This document shows, one piece after another, positions 47,114 through 54,432 of a stretch of DNA of 64,000 bases. Below the pieces are notes generated by a model. It had not been told where the DNA came from. It was given only the letters and a program-made list of their open reading frames with translations, and did not search any database. The stretch comes from Candidatus Termititenax sp. (lineage in GTDB: Bacteria > Margulisbacteria > Riflemargulisbacteria > GWF2-35-9 > DYQY01). The translations under genes were made by a program, and so were the position numbers. Location of the stretch: NCBI GenBank assembly GCA_020719045.1, contig DYQY01000001.1, positions 164,207 to 228,206 on the forward strand. The letters run 5' to 3'. How positions within the stretch are numbered: position 1 is the first letter of the stretch; each line of letters opens with the position of its first letter.

Positions 47114-47764
47114 CTAACTTAAAAGTAGGTTTCTTATGTTATCTTTGATTATTTTTTGTTGTTGTTCTATTGGTTTCAGGCAATCAACAGTTACAAACTT
47201 ATAAGATTTTGCCATTAGTTCATATTGTTCAAGTAGTTGAGATTGGTATTTTTTTATGGAAATAGAGGTGTTTGGACTTAGTCCAATGTCCATTCCGCTA
47301 TCATAATAGTCATTTTCTTTTTGTTCTTGCGTAACTCTACCAAGTGCTTCATCAGCATCGATTTTAAAATAAAAAGTTAGGTCTGGTTCAATTGCGAACT
47401 CGTAAACCTTGTTAATCCAGTCTTTGTTTTGTCCTCTTAGATAATCTTTAGCAATCGAGGTATATACGTATTTATTAAATAAAACGATAAATCCAGACTT
47501 AAGAGCAGGGATAACTTGATTATGCATAAGGTCGCTAAAGTCTGCGGCATGAATTAGGCTATAGGTTATAGGAATTAAGGATTTTTCTTGTTTTGCTTCT
47601 GCTATGTTAGCTGATACCAGCGGTGAGTTTTTTCTTTTAAGTAAAGAAACACCGTAACCTTCAATTTCAAGCCAATTCTTTGTTAATCCTAGCTGAGTAG
47701 TTTTTCCACTACCATCTAACCCCTCTGCTACGATAAGTTTACCAGGATAGTTATGTTTCTTCAT
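47114..47764 (-). CDS. thymidylate kinase-like protein with altered DRY motif
   Basis: A 216-residue P-loop kinase of the thymidylate kinase family. The P-loop is GLDGSGKTT (15-23). Where thymidylate kinases have D-R-Y/H, this protein has NKY (97-99, VLFNKYVYT), which removes the conserved base-catalytic aspartate and arginine. The rest follows its neighbour closely (GMDIGLS against GMDMKLS). It overlaps that neighbour by four bases (ATGA). Activity as a dTMP kinase is doubtful; a divergent substrate or regulatory partner role is possible. Confidence 0.8.
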   Translation of the reverse strand: MKKHNYPGKLIVAEGLDGSGKTTQLGLTKNWLEIEGYGVSLLKRKNSPLVSANIAEAKQEKSLIPITYSLIHAADFSDLMHNQVIPALKSGFIVLFNKYVYTSIAKDYLRGQNKDWINKVYEFAIEPDLTFYFKIDADEALGRVTQEQKENDYYDSGMDIGLSPNTSISIKKYQSQLLEQYELMAKSYKFVTVDCLKPIEQQQKIIKDNIRNLLLS

Positions 47765-48483
47765 TGAAACTTCCTTTTAATTATTTGAAGAACTTTTTCT
47801 CTAAAAAGTATCTGTTTATCATGTATTTCCTGTGTGCCATCCATTAGAGTGAATCCGAATTCATCTACCATTGTTTCATACTCTGAAATAACTTTAGACT
47901 GGAATAGCAAATAGCTTTTATATGGATCATTGCTAAGTTTCATATCCATTCCTGCTTCATAGTATTTAGGTTTTCTGGTTTGGGTGATTCTTTCTAGGCT
48001 AACCTCAACAGGCACCTGAAAATAAAAGATACCATCAGGCTTTATAGCAAATGAGTACATATTTCTTAGCCATTCTCTATCACAATTTCTAGCATAGTCT
48101 CGTGCAAGAGCAGTATAAATATATCTATCAGCCAAAACGATATAGCCTGAAGACAAAGCTGGGATAATTGTTTTATATAGTCTATCAGCGAAGTCAGTTG
48201 CATGTAGGAGACTGAAAGTGTTGCTATCTAGGAGTCCTTCTTTCTTTCCTTTTCTAATTGTTTTTGCTACAAGAGCAGATGAGTTCCATTCAGTAAAAAT
48301 AACAGGATAACCCTCAGCGATAAGCCATTTTTTAAGTAGGTGTAGTTGTGTAGATTTGCCAGAACCGTCTGTGCCTTCGACAACTAGGAGGATTCCTTTG
48401 TGTGGGTGTGACTTATATAGGTTACTATTTAAGGTAGACTCTAGGAATTCTGTAGTGTTTTTTTGTTTTTTTTTAAAGACCAT
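47761..48483 (-). CDS. thymidylate kinase-like protein
   Basis: A 240-residue P-loop kinase with P-loop EGTDGSGKST (36-45) and an intact DRY (119-121, VLADRYIYTALARDY). Thymidylate kinase phosphorylates dTMP to dTDP. The N-terminus is about 25 residues longer than usual (MVFKKKQKNT onward). First gene of a pair with a paralogue. Whether this is the organism's main Tmk cannot be decided here, since a shorter canonical tmk could lie elsewhere. Confidence 0.8.
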   Translation of the reverse strand: MVFKKKQKNTTEFLESTLNSNLYKSHPHKGILLVVEGTDGSGKSTQLHLLKKWLIAEGYPVIFTEWNSSALVAKTIRKGKKEGLLDSNTFSLLHATDFADRLYKTIIPALSSGYIVLADRYIYTALARDYARNCDREWLRNMYSFAIKPDGIFYFQVPVEVSLERITQTRKPKYYEAGMDMKLSNDPYKSYLLFQSKVISEYETMVDEFGFTLMDGTQEIHDKQILFREKVLQIIKRKFQ

Positions 48484-48491
48484 GGTTTTTC

Positions 48492-48520
48492 TTGTTTATA
48501 ATATTTTGGTTTGTTATACT
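48492..48520 (+). promoter_or_regulatory. promoter of the 132-residue protein gene
   Basis: TTGTTT (48492-48497) and TATACT (48515-48520) are 17 bases apart. The leader is about 35 bases with GAGGG (48550-48554) seven bases before the TTG start. Confidence 0.5.
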
Positions 48521-48561
48521 ATATCATGAGTTAATTTTATTTGAAAGATGAGGGTGTCTAG

Positions 48562-48960
48562 TTGAATATTCAGGGTCCATCGCAGAATTATGCAAATTTA
48601 ATAAACCAATCGCTATATAATGCTGTTGCTTCAAACAAAGAAAATCCTAGCGCTCAGCAAGTTACTGCAGAGCAAATATTCAATAAGTTTTTTAAAGGTG
48701 TTAAGTCTAAGGATGAGTTTAAGAAGAAGATAAGAAAAACACTTACAAGCATTAATGATAACTTATCTGATGAAGACATAGACAGCATTTTAGGTTCATT
48801 GGAAACAGAGGAGCAACCTCCTTTTTGTGCTTCTTATAGCGAAGAGGGCGTTAGTAAAGAAATGGACTTAAACGACAATGTAATGCGTTCAGATTTATAT
48901 GATGTTTTTTTAATGTTTTACCAAGATATTTATGGTGAAGCAGCTAAAAAAATTGGCTGA
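48562..48960 (+). CDS. small acidic protein of unknown function
   Basis: A 132-residue soluble, helical protein beginning MNIQGPSQNYANLINQSLYN. A TTG start is supported by GAGGG seven bases upstream and a promoter at normal distance. It has no membrane segment or known motif. NLSDEDIDSILGSLETEE in the middle looks like a short helical hairpin. It precedes the ABC transporter genes but ends before their promoter, so it is probably separate. Confidence 0.65.
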   Translation: MNIQGPSQNYANLINQSLYNAVASNKENPSAQQVTAEQIFNKFFKGVKSKDEFKKKIRKTLTSINDNLSDEDIDSILGSLETEEQPPFCASYSEEGVSKEMDLNDNVMRSDLYDVFLMFYQDIYGEAAKKIG

Positions 48961-48995
48961 TATTATTTCTAAAAACTGGCTTCTAAAGTCCCAAT

Positions 48996-49784
48996 ATGGT
49001 AAAATATAATAGATTATTTTTTGAAAGAAGCCCTCGGTTTCCCCACCCCCTGTACGGCGAGGGCTTCAAGAAACTTTCCATAAGTAACTTAAGTTTTTCC
49101 CTAAATGAACATTGTATCTTTAATAATGTTAATATTGATTTATTACGTCATGATTTGTCTTTAATTATAGGCGAAAACGGAATAGGTAAATCAACGTTAT
49201 TTAAGATAATAACAAAACAGCTCCCAGGTTACAGCGGAGAGGTTATCTTGGATGGTAGAAACACAAGCGAGTATTCAAGTCGAGAATTAGCTACTAAGAT
49301 AGCATATCTTCCACAAAAAATTATTTTTGATACACCATATACTGTTTTAGAGATGCTAGCTATGTCTGGTTACTCAAACCAAAAAGAGACAGAGGGTCTT
49401 ATTCAAGAAGCATTAAATTTGTTTCAAATCGAAGAAATTATGCATAAAAAGATAACTCAACTTAGTGGTGGTGAAATGCAACGTGCATTACTTGCCTCAA
49501 CCTATGTAGTTGGTGGGCACTTGATGCTACTTGATGAGCCTTTTAGTTTCCTTGATCCTGGTCAAAGAAGAAGGTTTTTTGAGCTTATTGTAAGATTGCA
49601 TGAGCAGCAAAAAAGGACGTTCTTTTTAGTTGTTAATAGCCTAGAAGAAATAATGATGTTTAAAGACGTAGAGCGGTTAAAAATATATGTAATTAAGGAT
49701 ACCCAGATTGCTAGTTTTGATGAGATAGATAAGAATTTTTCAAAGTTATTTTATGATATTTTCGGTGTAAAGGTAGGCAAGTAA
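48996..49784 (+). CDS. ABC transporter ATPase (FecE/BtuD-like), N-terminus altered
   Basis: A 262-residue ATPase for a metal-chelate or cobalamin-type importer. Walker A is IIGENGIGKSTLFK, the signature is LSGGEMQRAL, and Walker B is LMLLDEPFSFLDPGQ. Normal family members begin around LSISNLSFSL. Here the frame has about 26 extra residues (MVKYNRLFFERSPRFPHPLY then GEGFKK) that are the translation of a palindromic repeat. A TATAAT at 49005-49010 lies after this ATG, so the true start is uncertain. It may lie in the repeat or be non-standard. The permease gene follows three bases after its stop. Confidence 0.85.
   Translation: MVKYNRLFFERSPRFPHPLYGEGFKKLSISNLSFSLNEHCIFNNVNIDLLRHDLSLIIGENGIGKSTLFKIITKQLPGYSGEVILDGRNTSEYSSRELATKIAYLPQKIIFDTPYTVLEMLAMSGYSNQKETEGLIQEALNLFQIEEIMHKKITQLSGGEMQRALLASTYVVGGHLMLLDEPFSFLDPGQRRRFFELIVRLHEQQKRTFFLVVNSLEEIMMFKDVERLKIYVIKDTQIASFDEIDKNFSKLFYDIFGVKVGK
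49027..49067 (+). repeat. palindromic repeat at the 5' end of the ABC ATPase gene
   Basis: GAAGCCCTCG (49027-49036) and CGAGGGCTTC (49058-49067) are perfect 10-base inverted arms around 21 bases that contain CCCCACCCCC. The GC content is far above the surroundings. It is read in frame and resembles mobile palindromic elements of RPE type that insert within genes. Confidence 0.75.
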
Positions 49785-49787
49785 AGG

Positions 49788-50750
49788 ATGTATAAATTTA
49801 TTGTACTTTCTATTGTAACTATTCTTGTTTTATTGTTTTCACCTTTTTTTGGTGAAAGATATATTAATATTTTTAGTTTTTTGTATGAACAGGATTCTTT
49901 TTATATTTTACTAAATTATAGGATACCGAGGATAATTTTGGCTTTTTTTGCTGGAGCAGGGTTATCGTTATCAGGGATGATGTTTCAGTCTTTATTTTGT
50001 AATGTACTGGCAACACCTTATACTTTGGGAATTTCCTCTGCCGCTTCTTTTGGGGCATTATGTGCAATGGCTCTCGGTTTTACTTTTAATGTTTGGATAT
50101 TCGACCAAACAGTAGTTTTTGCGATAATTTTTGCAGTGTTATCGTTAATAGTTACATATTTGATAAGCAGACGATATGCAGAAGGAAGAATGTCTGACAT
50201 GCTTTTAATCGGAGTTGCAATGAACTTCCTTTTTTCTAGCCTGATTATGTTGCTTCAGTTCCACTTAGATTACTTGAATGCATTTAAGTTTATGCATTGG
50301 ATGTTTGGCAGTATTAGAAATGTTTCTTATGAGGTTGCGATTTTTGAGTTTACGATTATTGTGTTTGTAACAATTCTTGTTTTTGCTTTACGTAAGGAGC
50401 TAGACCTTCTAAGTTTGGGCGAAGAATTTGCACAAAGTAGAGGTGTGAATGTTGCTTATGTTAGATGGGTGTTGATTGGCATTGGCTCAGTGTTAATAGG
50501 TTCAATCGTAGCTTTTTTTGGCCCAATTGCCTTTATTGGATTGATAGTTCCAAATATCGCAAGAGCTATTTTTGGTGCAGTTCATGGTAAGTTGATTTTT
50601 TCAACTTTGCTCATAGGCGGAAGCTTGTTAGTGGTTGCAGATGTATTATCAAGAGCTATTTTTTCCCCAGTTGAATTACCAGTAGGGATATTTTCTTCTG
50701 TGATAGGCGCGATTTTCTTTTGTTTTCTAGTTATAAATAGACGGCATTGA
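49788..50750 (+). CDS. FecCD-family ABC transporter permease
   Basis: A 320-residue inner-membrane permease with about nine or ten membrane segments. YRIPRIILAFFAGAGLSLSG near the N-terminus, MLLIGVAMNFLFSSLIMLL and the VAFFGPIAFIGLIVPNIAR coupling-helix region are diagnostic of FecCD/BtuC permeases for siderophores, haem or cobalamin. It pairs with the upstream ATPase. No substrate-binding protein or TonB receptor is encoded nearby, so the substrate stays open. Confidence 0.92.
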   Translation: MYKFIVLSIVTILVLLFSPFFGERYINIFSFLYEQDSFYILLNYRIPRIILAFFAGAGLSLSGMMFQSLFCNVLATPYTLGISSAASFGALCAMALGFTFNVWIFDQTVVFAIIFAVLSLIVTYLISRRYAEGRMSDMLLIGVAMNFLFSSLIMLLQFHLDYLNAFKFMHWMFGSIRNVSYEVAIFEFTIIVFVTILVFALRKELDLLSLGEEFAQSRGVNVAYVRWVLIGIGSVLIGSIVAFFGPIAFIGLIVPNIARAIFGAVHGKLIFSTLLIGGSLLVVADVLSRAIFSPVELPVGIFSSVIGAIFFCFLVINRRH

Positions 50751-50775
50751 AGCTTCTAGGTTTTTTTTATACAAT
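50747..50775 (+). promoter_or_regulatory. leaderless promoter of the Fis-type gene
   Basis: TTGAAG (50747-50752, overlapping the permease stop) and TACAAT (50770-50775) are 17 bases apart. The -10 ends seven bases before the ATG at 50783. No ribosome-binding site is seen. Confidence 0.7.
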
Positions 50776-50782
50776 AGAATAG

Positions 50783-51478
50783 ATGGATAAAAAAGTATAT
50801 TCTGATATTTTTAAACTTTATGATTTACCACTCTTTTTTGATAGAGAAGATTTCTATGATAAAAGCGTTAGTTTTTTGTATATGCAATTTAAGTTCAAGG
50901 ATATTGAGGGAATCAATAAAGAGGACTTGGGCATAGACAGTTCTTTGTTTAACAATGGGGCGATTGTTGCGCTTCTTCAAGACGGTAGCTACAGTAATTT
51001 ATCTGCGAAGAATATTGATGAAGTTAATGATGTAAAAAGCGTAATCATTTGTGTGGATCGTTCAGAGATGAAAGATTTCTTAAGTTTTAGGATAGGTAAA
51101 ATGGCAATGAATATCTTTGAAAATGTTAAAGATGTGAAGTTCTTTTTTACTAAAATAGAGAACTTCTTTTACAGACAGGAAAAAAGTTTTAAGGAAATTA
51201 AGAGTTATCTTCTTAAGCAACGTCAATCAATCCTTGATAAGGAAGTTGTTGTTCAGAGTGAAAGTCCTGCGACAGTCGAGAAGTCTGAGTTTTTGAGTGT
51301 AGCTGCAAAGTATATGCCAGATAAGATTAAGCTAACTAATTCTATTGAGAAGGCTGAAGCAGTCTTGATAAAGGAAATGCTTAGAAGAGCCAAGGGTAAA
51401 AAAGTCGAGGCTGCAAAAAGTTTAGGTATTACCGAAAGAATGATAGGTTATAAGATTAAAAAATACGGATTAGGATAG
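50783..51478 (+). CDS. DNA-binding protein with Fis-type C-terminal helix-turn-helix
   Basis: A 231-residue protein. The last 30 residues (AKGKKVEAAKSLGITERMIG then YKIKKYGL) are a Fis/NtrC-type helix-turn-helix. The first 180 residues lack the AAA+ domain and GAFTGA motif of sigma-54 activators and match no sensor domain I know. It may be a stand-alone regulator or nucleoid protein. Its 3' end overlaps the convergent HAD gene by nine bases. Confidence 0.75.
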   Translation: MDKKVYSDIFKLYDLPLFFDREDFYDKSVSFLYMQFKFKDIEGINKEDLGIDSSLFNNGAIVALLQDGSYSNLSAKNIDEVNDVKSVIICVDRSEMKDFLSFRIGKMAMNIFENVKDVKFFFTKIENFFYRQEKSFKEIKSYLLKQRQSILDKEVVVQSESPATVEKSEFLSVAAKYMPDKIKLTNSIEKAEAVLIKEMLRRAKGKKVEAAKSLGITERMIGYKIKKYGLG

Positions 51479-52150
51479 CTTAGGCGTAATAATTTCCCAT
51501 TTATTTTTTTTAGCAATTCTTTTAAGTAGAGGATTTGGGTTAACAACAACTGGGAATCCAACGCTTTTTAACATATATAAATCAGAGATATGGTCAGAAA
51601 ACGCATAACTTTCTTTAAGGTTCAATTTGTCTTTTTTTTCTAACTCAGCAATCCTTTTTGATTTTTCTTCACCATGGCAAGGAATTCCGTCAGGTTTAGT
51701 GGAATAATAACCGTTTTCTTCAACTAGTTCAGTAGCAACAACCTTACCAAACCCAAAGTGTTTTTGGAATTTTTTTGCTATAGGTTCAATAGTAGACGTG
51801 ACAAAGTAAACCTCATATCCTTGCTCGTGGAGGTCTCTAATTCTTTTTTCAACATCAGGATAGATTAATTGCTTAATATCAGAATCAAACCACTTCTGGA
51901 TTAATTCATCTAAGTCAGCAACGGTATGGCTATTAAGTAGCGGAGTAAGCAGCTCACTAGACTTGTTTATTACCTTACTAAAATCATTTATCCAGTTCAT
52001 TTTGTACAGTAAATACCAATAAAGAACCCTTAAAATTAATCCAACAGGCAATAGCTTTTGCTTGTATAAATGCTGGACAAGTAGGTTCAGAGAACCGTTA
52101 GGGATAAGGGTTTTGTCTATATCTGAGAAAACTGCTTTTTTTGATTGCAC
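51470..52150 (-). CDS. HAD-superfamily subfamily IB phosphatase
   Basis: A 226-residue HAD hydrolase of the SerB-like IB group. The nucleophile motif is FSDIDKTL (D10, D12). Motif II is VYFVTSTIEPIA, and the acidic motif IV is FSDHISDLYML. Members dephosphorylate phosphoserine or glycerophosphate-type substrates, often in membrane lipid synthesis; the substrate is not clear here. The start is GTG at 52150, seven bases after a TACAAT box. Confidence 0.87.
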   Translation of the reverse strand: MQSKKAVFSDIDKTLIPNGSLNLLVQHLYKQKLLPVGLILRVLYWYLLYKMNWINDFSKVINKSSELLTPLLNSHTVADLDELIQKWFDSDIKQLIYPDVEKRIRDLHEQGYEVYFVTSTIEPIAKKFQKHFGFGKVVATELVEENGYYSTKPDGIPCHGEEKSKRIAELEKKDKLNLKESYAFSDHISDLYMLKSVGFPVVVNPNPLLKRIAKKNKWEIITPKLS

Positions 52151-52157
52151 ATGTTAA

Positions 52158-52186
52158 ATTGTATGCTATCTCGGGGTTCAAATCAA
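52158..52186 (-). promoter_or_regulatory. leaderless promoter of the HAD phosphatase gene
   Basis: On the minus strand TTGATT (52181-52186) and TACAAT (52158-52163) are 17 bases apart. The -10 ends seven bases before the GTG start, a leaderless GTG case. Confidence 0.65.
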
Positions 52187-52260
52187 GAAAATACATTCAG
52201 TTTTTGCAAGAAATAGTGTACTATGTATCATAATAATTCAATATGTAAGAGGAGAAAGTA

Positions 52261-52476
52261 ATGAAAATTTTATTAATAATAATACAACTTGTTTCTGCAA
52301 TATCGTTAATCGTTATGGTTTTATTACATTCAGCAAAGGGAGAGGGCTTAGGTTCAATAGGTACTACAGCAAGGATGTTTTCAAGTCAGAAAGGACTTGA
52401 AGCTGGCCTAAATAGGATTACAACAATCTTTGCATCAGCATTTCTTGGTTCTGCTTTTCTTTTAAGTATTTTCTAG
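52261..52476 (+). CDS. secG: preprotein translocase subunit SecG
   Basis: SecG (71 residues) is a small inner-membrane part of SecYEG. Two membrane segments (about 1-21 and 52-70) flank the conserved loop HSAKGEGLGSIGTTARMFSS. AGAGGAGAAAG precedes the ATG. TATCAT or CATAAT near 52226-52234 may be its -10. The next gene begins 34 bases after its stop with its own TATAAT. Confidence 0.93.
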   Translation: MKILLIIIQLVSAISLIVMVLLHSAKGEGLGSIGTTARMFSSQKGLEAGLNRITTIFASAFLGSAFLLSIF

Positions 52477-52510
52477 AAAAGTAAGTATAATAGAAGTATA
52501 CGGAGGGGTT

Positions 52511-53170
52511 ATGCAGCTAACTTTAAAAGCAAAATTAGATTTTTTATGGCAGGATTTTGTTGCCTTTATCGATCAAGGTGTTAAAGAAGGTCAGTTTGCT
52601 AAAGAATTTAAAGATAATTTTAAGACTCTAACAAGACAAGAAGTGTTGTCAGTAAAAAATGAAGGCAAGAATATGCCGGCACTTAGAGCCAACGAAGAAG
52701 CAATTGCTGGAAAAGTTATTCTTACTTTAAACGATGTTGCAAATCTAGTTGATGCAGGTTACCAAGACTTTATAGATGGTGACTATAAAGGCTTTATGTT
52801 GATGCTTGAGAAATATGTAGAGAATCAAGATTCAACTGTGTTTAACCAGGTAAATGCATCAATGTTTGAAATGTCTGGCAATCACTATATGCCATTTCTA
52901 AACGAAAAGGGGAAAATGGCTTTTACGAGTAAGTCAGATGAGCTATCTGAAATAATCCCAGCTTCTATTAAATGTGCTCCGTATTACTTTGACTTTGTAA
53001 ATAAACAAATTTCTTGGCAAGATGACATCGTTTTCAAGGGTGAAGTTCCTTCAGTTGAGGATGTTGCTGTTAAAGTTATTGATGCAGAAAATGAAAGACT
53101 GAGGGATATTTCTCTACTAATGTTTAATGCTGAAAATTTAAAAATAATAGGATTTAATAATTACTTATGA
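52511..53170 (+). CDS. protein of unknown function
   Basis: A 219-residue soluble protein with no signal peptide, membrane segment or recognised motif. GGAGGGG precedes the ATG, and TATAAT at 52486-52491 may be its -10. Its stop overlaps the start of the next, coiled-coil gene by four bases (ATGA), so the two form a pair close to the flagellar operon. A flagellar accessory role is possible by position only. Confidence 0.75.
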   Translation: MQLTLKAKLDFLWQDFVAFIDQGVKEGQFAKEFKDNFKTLTRQEVLSVKNEGKNMPALRANEEAIAGKVILTLNDVANLVDAGYQDFIDGDYKGFMLMLEKYVENQDSTVFNQVNASMFEMSGNHYMPFLNEKGKMAFTSKSDELSEIIPASIKCAPYYFDFVNKQISWQDDIVFKGEVPSVEDVAVKVIDAENERLRDISLLMFNAENLKIIGFNNYL

Positions 53171-53664
53171 GTATTGATAGTTTTTTTTCAAAAATGACTT
53201 TACTTGAGGCTCTTCAGTCAAAAGAATTGAGAGTTTATCAGAATTTTCTAGATAGCTTACAGCGCCATATAAAGGTACTTCTTCCGAACGTAGATAAGGC
53301 AGATGTTTTAAATGAGATGATGGTTACCAAGAAGACCATGATGGATGAAGTTACTGCTATCGAGGAAGAGCTTTCACATATTAGAAGAGAGATAGCTGAA
53401 CTTGCTAGTTCAGGAAGTGTTTTGTCATATGATGATGTGGAGCGCATAAAGGGTAAAGATATTCAGATTATCGAAACAATTTCTCAGATATCTAGATGTG
53501 AACAAGAGCTTACAAAAAGGATTCAGGAAAGAATGGAAGATATAAGTAGTAGACTTAAAGAGATAGGTAATACTAAGAAAATTAAAAAACAGTATGGTAG
53601 TGCTTATGGCGAGCCAGAGATAAAAAAGAATACTGATAGGTCTTATTTAGACTATTCTGGTTGA
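53167..53664 (+). CDS. helical protein, possibly FlgN-like export chaperone
   Basis: A 165-residue, nearly all-helical protein with a long central coiled coil (about 50-135) and a tail with KKIKKQYGSAYG. The size, helical layout and Tyr-containing C-terminus resemble FlgN-type chaperones for hook-filament junction proteins. It lies 0.8 kb from the flagellar operon. The similarity is structural by eye, so the call is tentative. Its 3' end overlaps the convergent MerR gene by 13 bases. Confidence 0.5.
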   Translation: MSIDSFFSKMTLLEALQSKELRVYQNFLDSLQRHIKVLLPNVDKADVLNEMMVTKKTMMDEVTAIEEELSHIRREIAELASSGSVLSYDDVERIKGKDIQIIETISQISRCEQELTKRIQERMEDISSRLKEIGNTKKIKKQYGSAYGEPEIKKNTDRSYLDYSG

Positions 53665-54341
53665 ATCTCAAGCTCTTGAACAAGAGCATCTATTGATTCT
53701 CCGTTCCTAATGCGATTAAGATAGTTTTCTCTAACTGAAGGAAGGTTTTCTGTTGTGCCATTCTTTTTTATCCAGAGGAGGATTAGTTGATCAACAGAAT
53801 ATTTACTAGTTGAAGTTGTGTTTTCAATAGTTTTTTGAGCTTTTTTAATTAGATTAGGGTCAGATTTTAGAATGGTTATTATTTTTTCCCAAGTTTCATT
53901 TTTTTGTTGTTTGACTCTATGCGCTTTGTCCTGAAGTTCTTTTAGTTTTAGAATGTTTTCTTCGTTATAGGCAGAATATGGATAGCCTGGAATAGAAGCT
54001 TCTATTTCCTGTATATGAAAAAGAATATTTAGAATCTCTTCGTTTTCGGCAAGATACTTTTCTTCGGTTTCTTTTAGTAGTAGAAAACGATTATTGCTCT
54101 GAATTGAAGATGTAGGCTTAACAAAAGTGCTACTTCTAATAAAGGCCTCACCAAGCGAATTCCCCTTTTTTTTAAGTCCGATTATTTGTTTAATAATCTT
54201 GATATCGGAATCACTGTAAAAGCGTACATTTCTTTGCCCCTTTTCAGGTTTAATGTATCCCTTTTTTTCCCAGTACTGAAGCTGTCTATGTGTGCATCCA
54301 GTTTCAGTGCAGACTTCTTTGCTTTGGTATTGAATTGCCAT
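53652..54341 (-). CDS. MerR-family transcriptional regulator
   Basis: A regulator of about 229 residues. The N-terminal MerR winged helix reads QYQSKEVCTETGCTHRQLQY, then WEKKGYIKPEK, followed by VRFYSDSDIKIIKQI. The C-terminal part is helical with no known ligand-binding domain. I place the start at ATG 54341 because TATACT ends six bases upstream; an upstream ATG at 54359 would lie before +1. It is divergent from flgB with 91 bases between, so it may control flagellar genes. Confidence 0.85.
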   Translation of the reverse strand: MAIQYQSKEVCTETGCTHRQLQYWEKKGYIKPEKGQRNVRFYSDSDIKIIKQIIGLKKKGNSLGEAFIRSSTFVKPTSSIQSNNRFLLLKETEEKYLAENEEILNILFHIQEIEASIPGYPYSAYNEENILKLKELQDKAHRVKQQKNETWEKIITILKSDPNLIKKAQKTIENTTSTSKYSVDQLILLWIKKNGTTENLPSVRENYLNRIRNGESIDALVQELEIQPE

Positions 54342-54347
54342 ATGGAT

Positions 54348-54353
54348 AGTATA
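54348..54353 (-). promoter_or_regulatory. -10 box of the MerR gene, leaderless geometry
   Basis: TATACT on the minus strand ends six bases before ATG 54341. The -35 is weak, as is common for MerR-type promoters with unusual spacing. Confidence 0.5.
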
Positions 54354-54397
54354 ACACAAAAAATGTTTTAAGGCTGTTAATTAAGTCCTTGAATTTA

Positions 54398-54426
54398 TTG
54401 ACACTCCCTTATGGCGTTGCTATTAT
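54398..54426 (+). promoter_or_regulatory. leaderless promoter of the flagellar operon
   Basis: A perfect TTGACA (54398-54403) and TATTAT (54421-54426) are exactly 17 bases apart. The -10 ends six bases before the flgB ATG at 54433. This looks like a housekeeping sigma-70-type promoter, not sigma-28 or sigma-54. The flagellar operon would be expressed as a leaderless mRNA. Confidence 0.8.
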
Positions 54427-54432
54427 TGAAAC

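Noticed and set aside
53652-54359. MerR start at ATG 54359
   Set aside because: That codon overlaps the -10 region of a well-placed promoter; ATG 54341 gives the normal MerR N-terminus.
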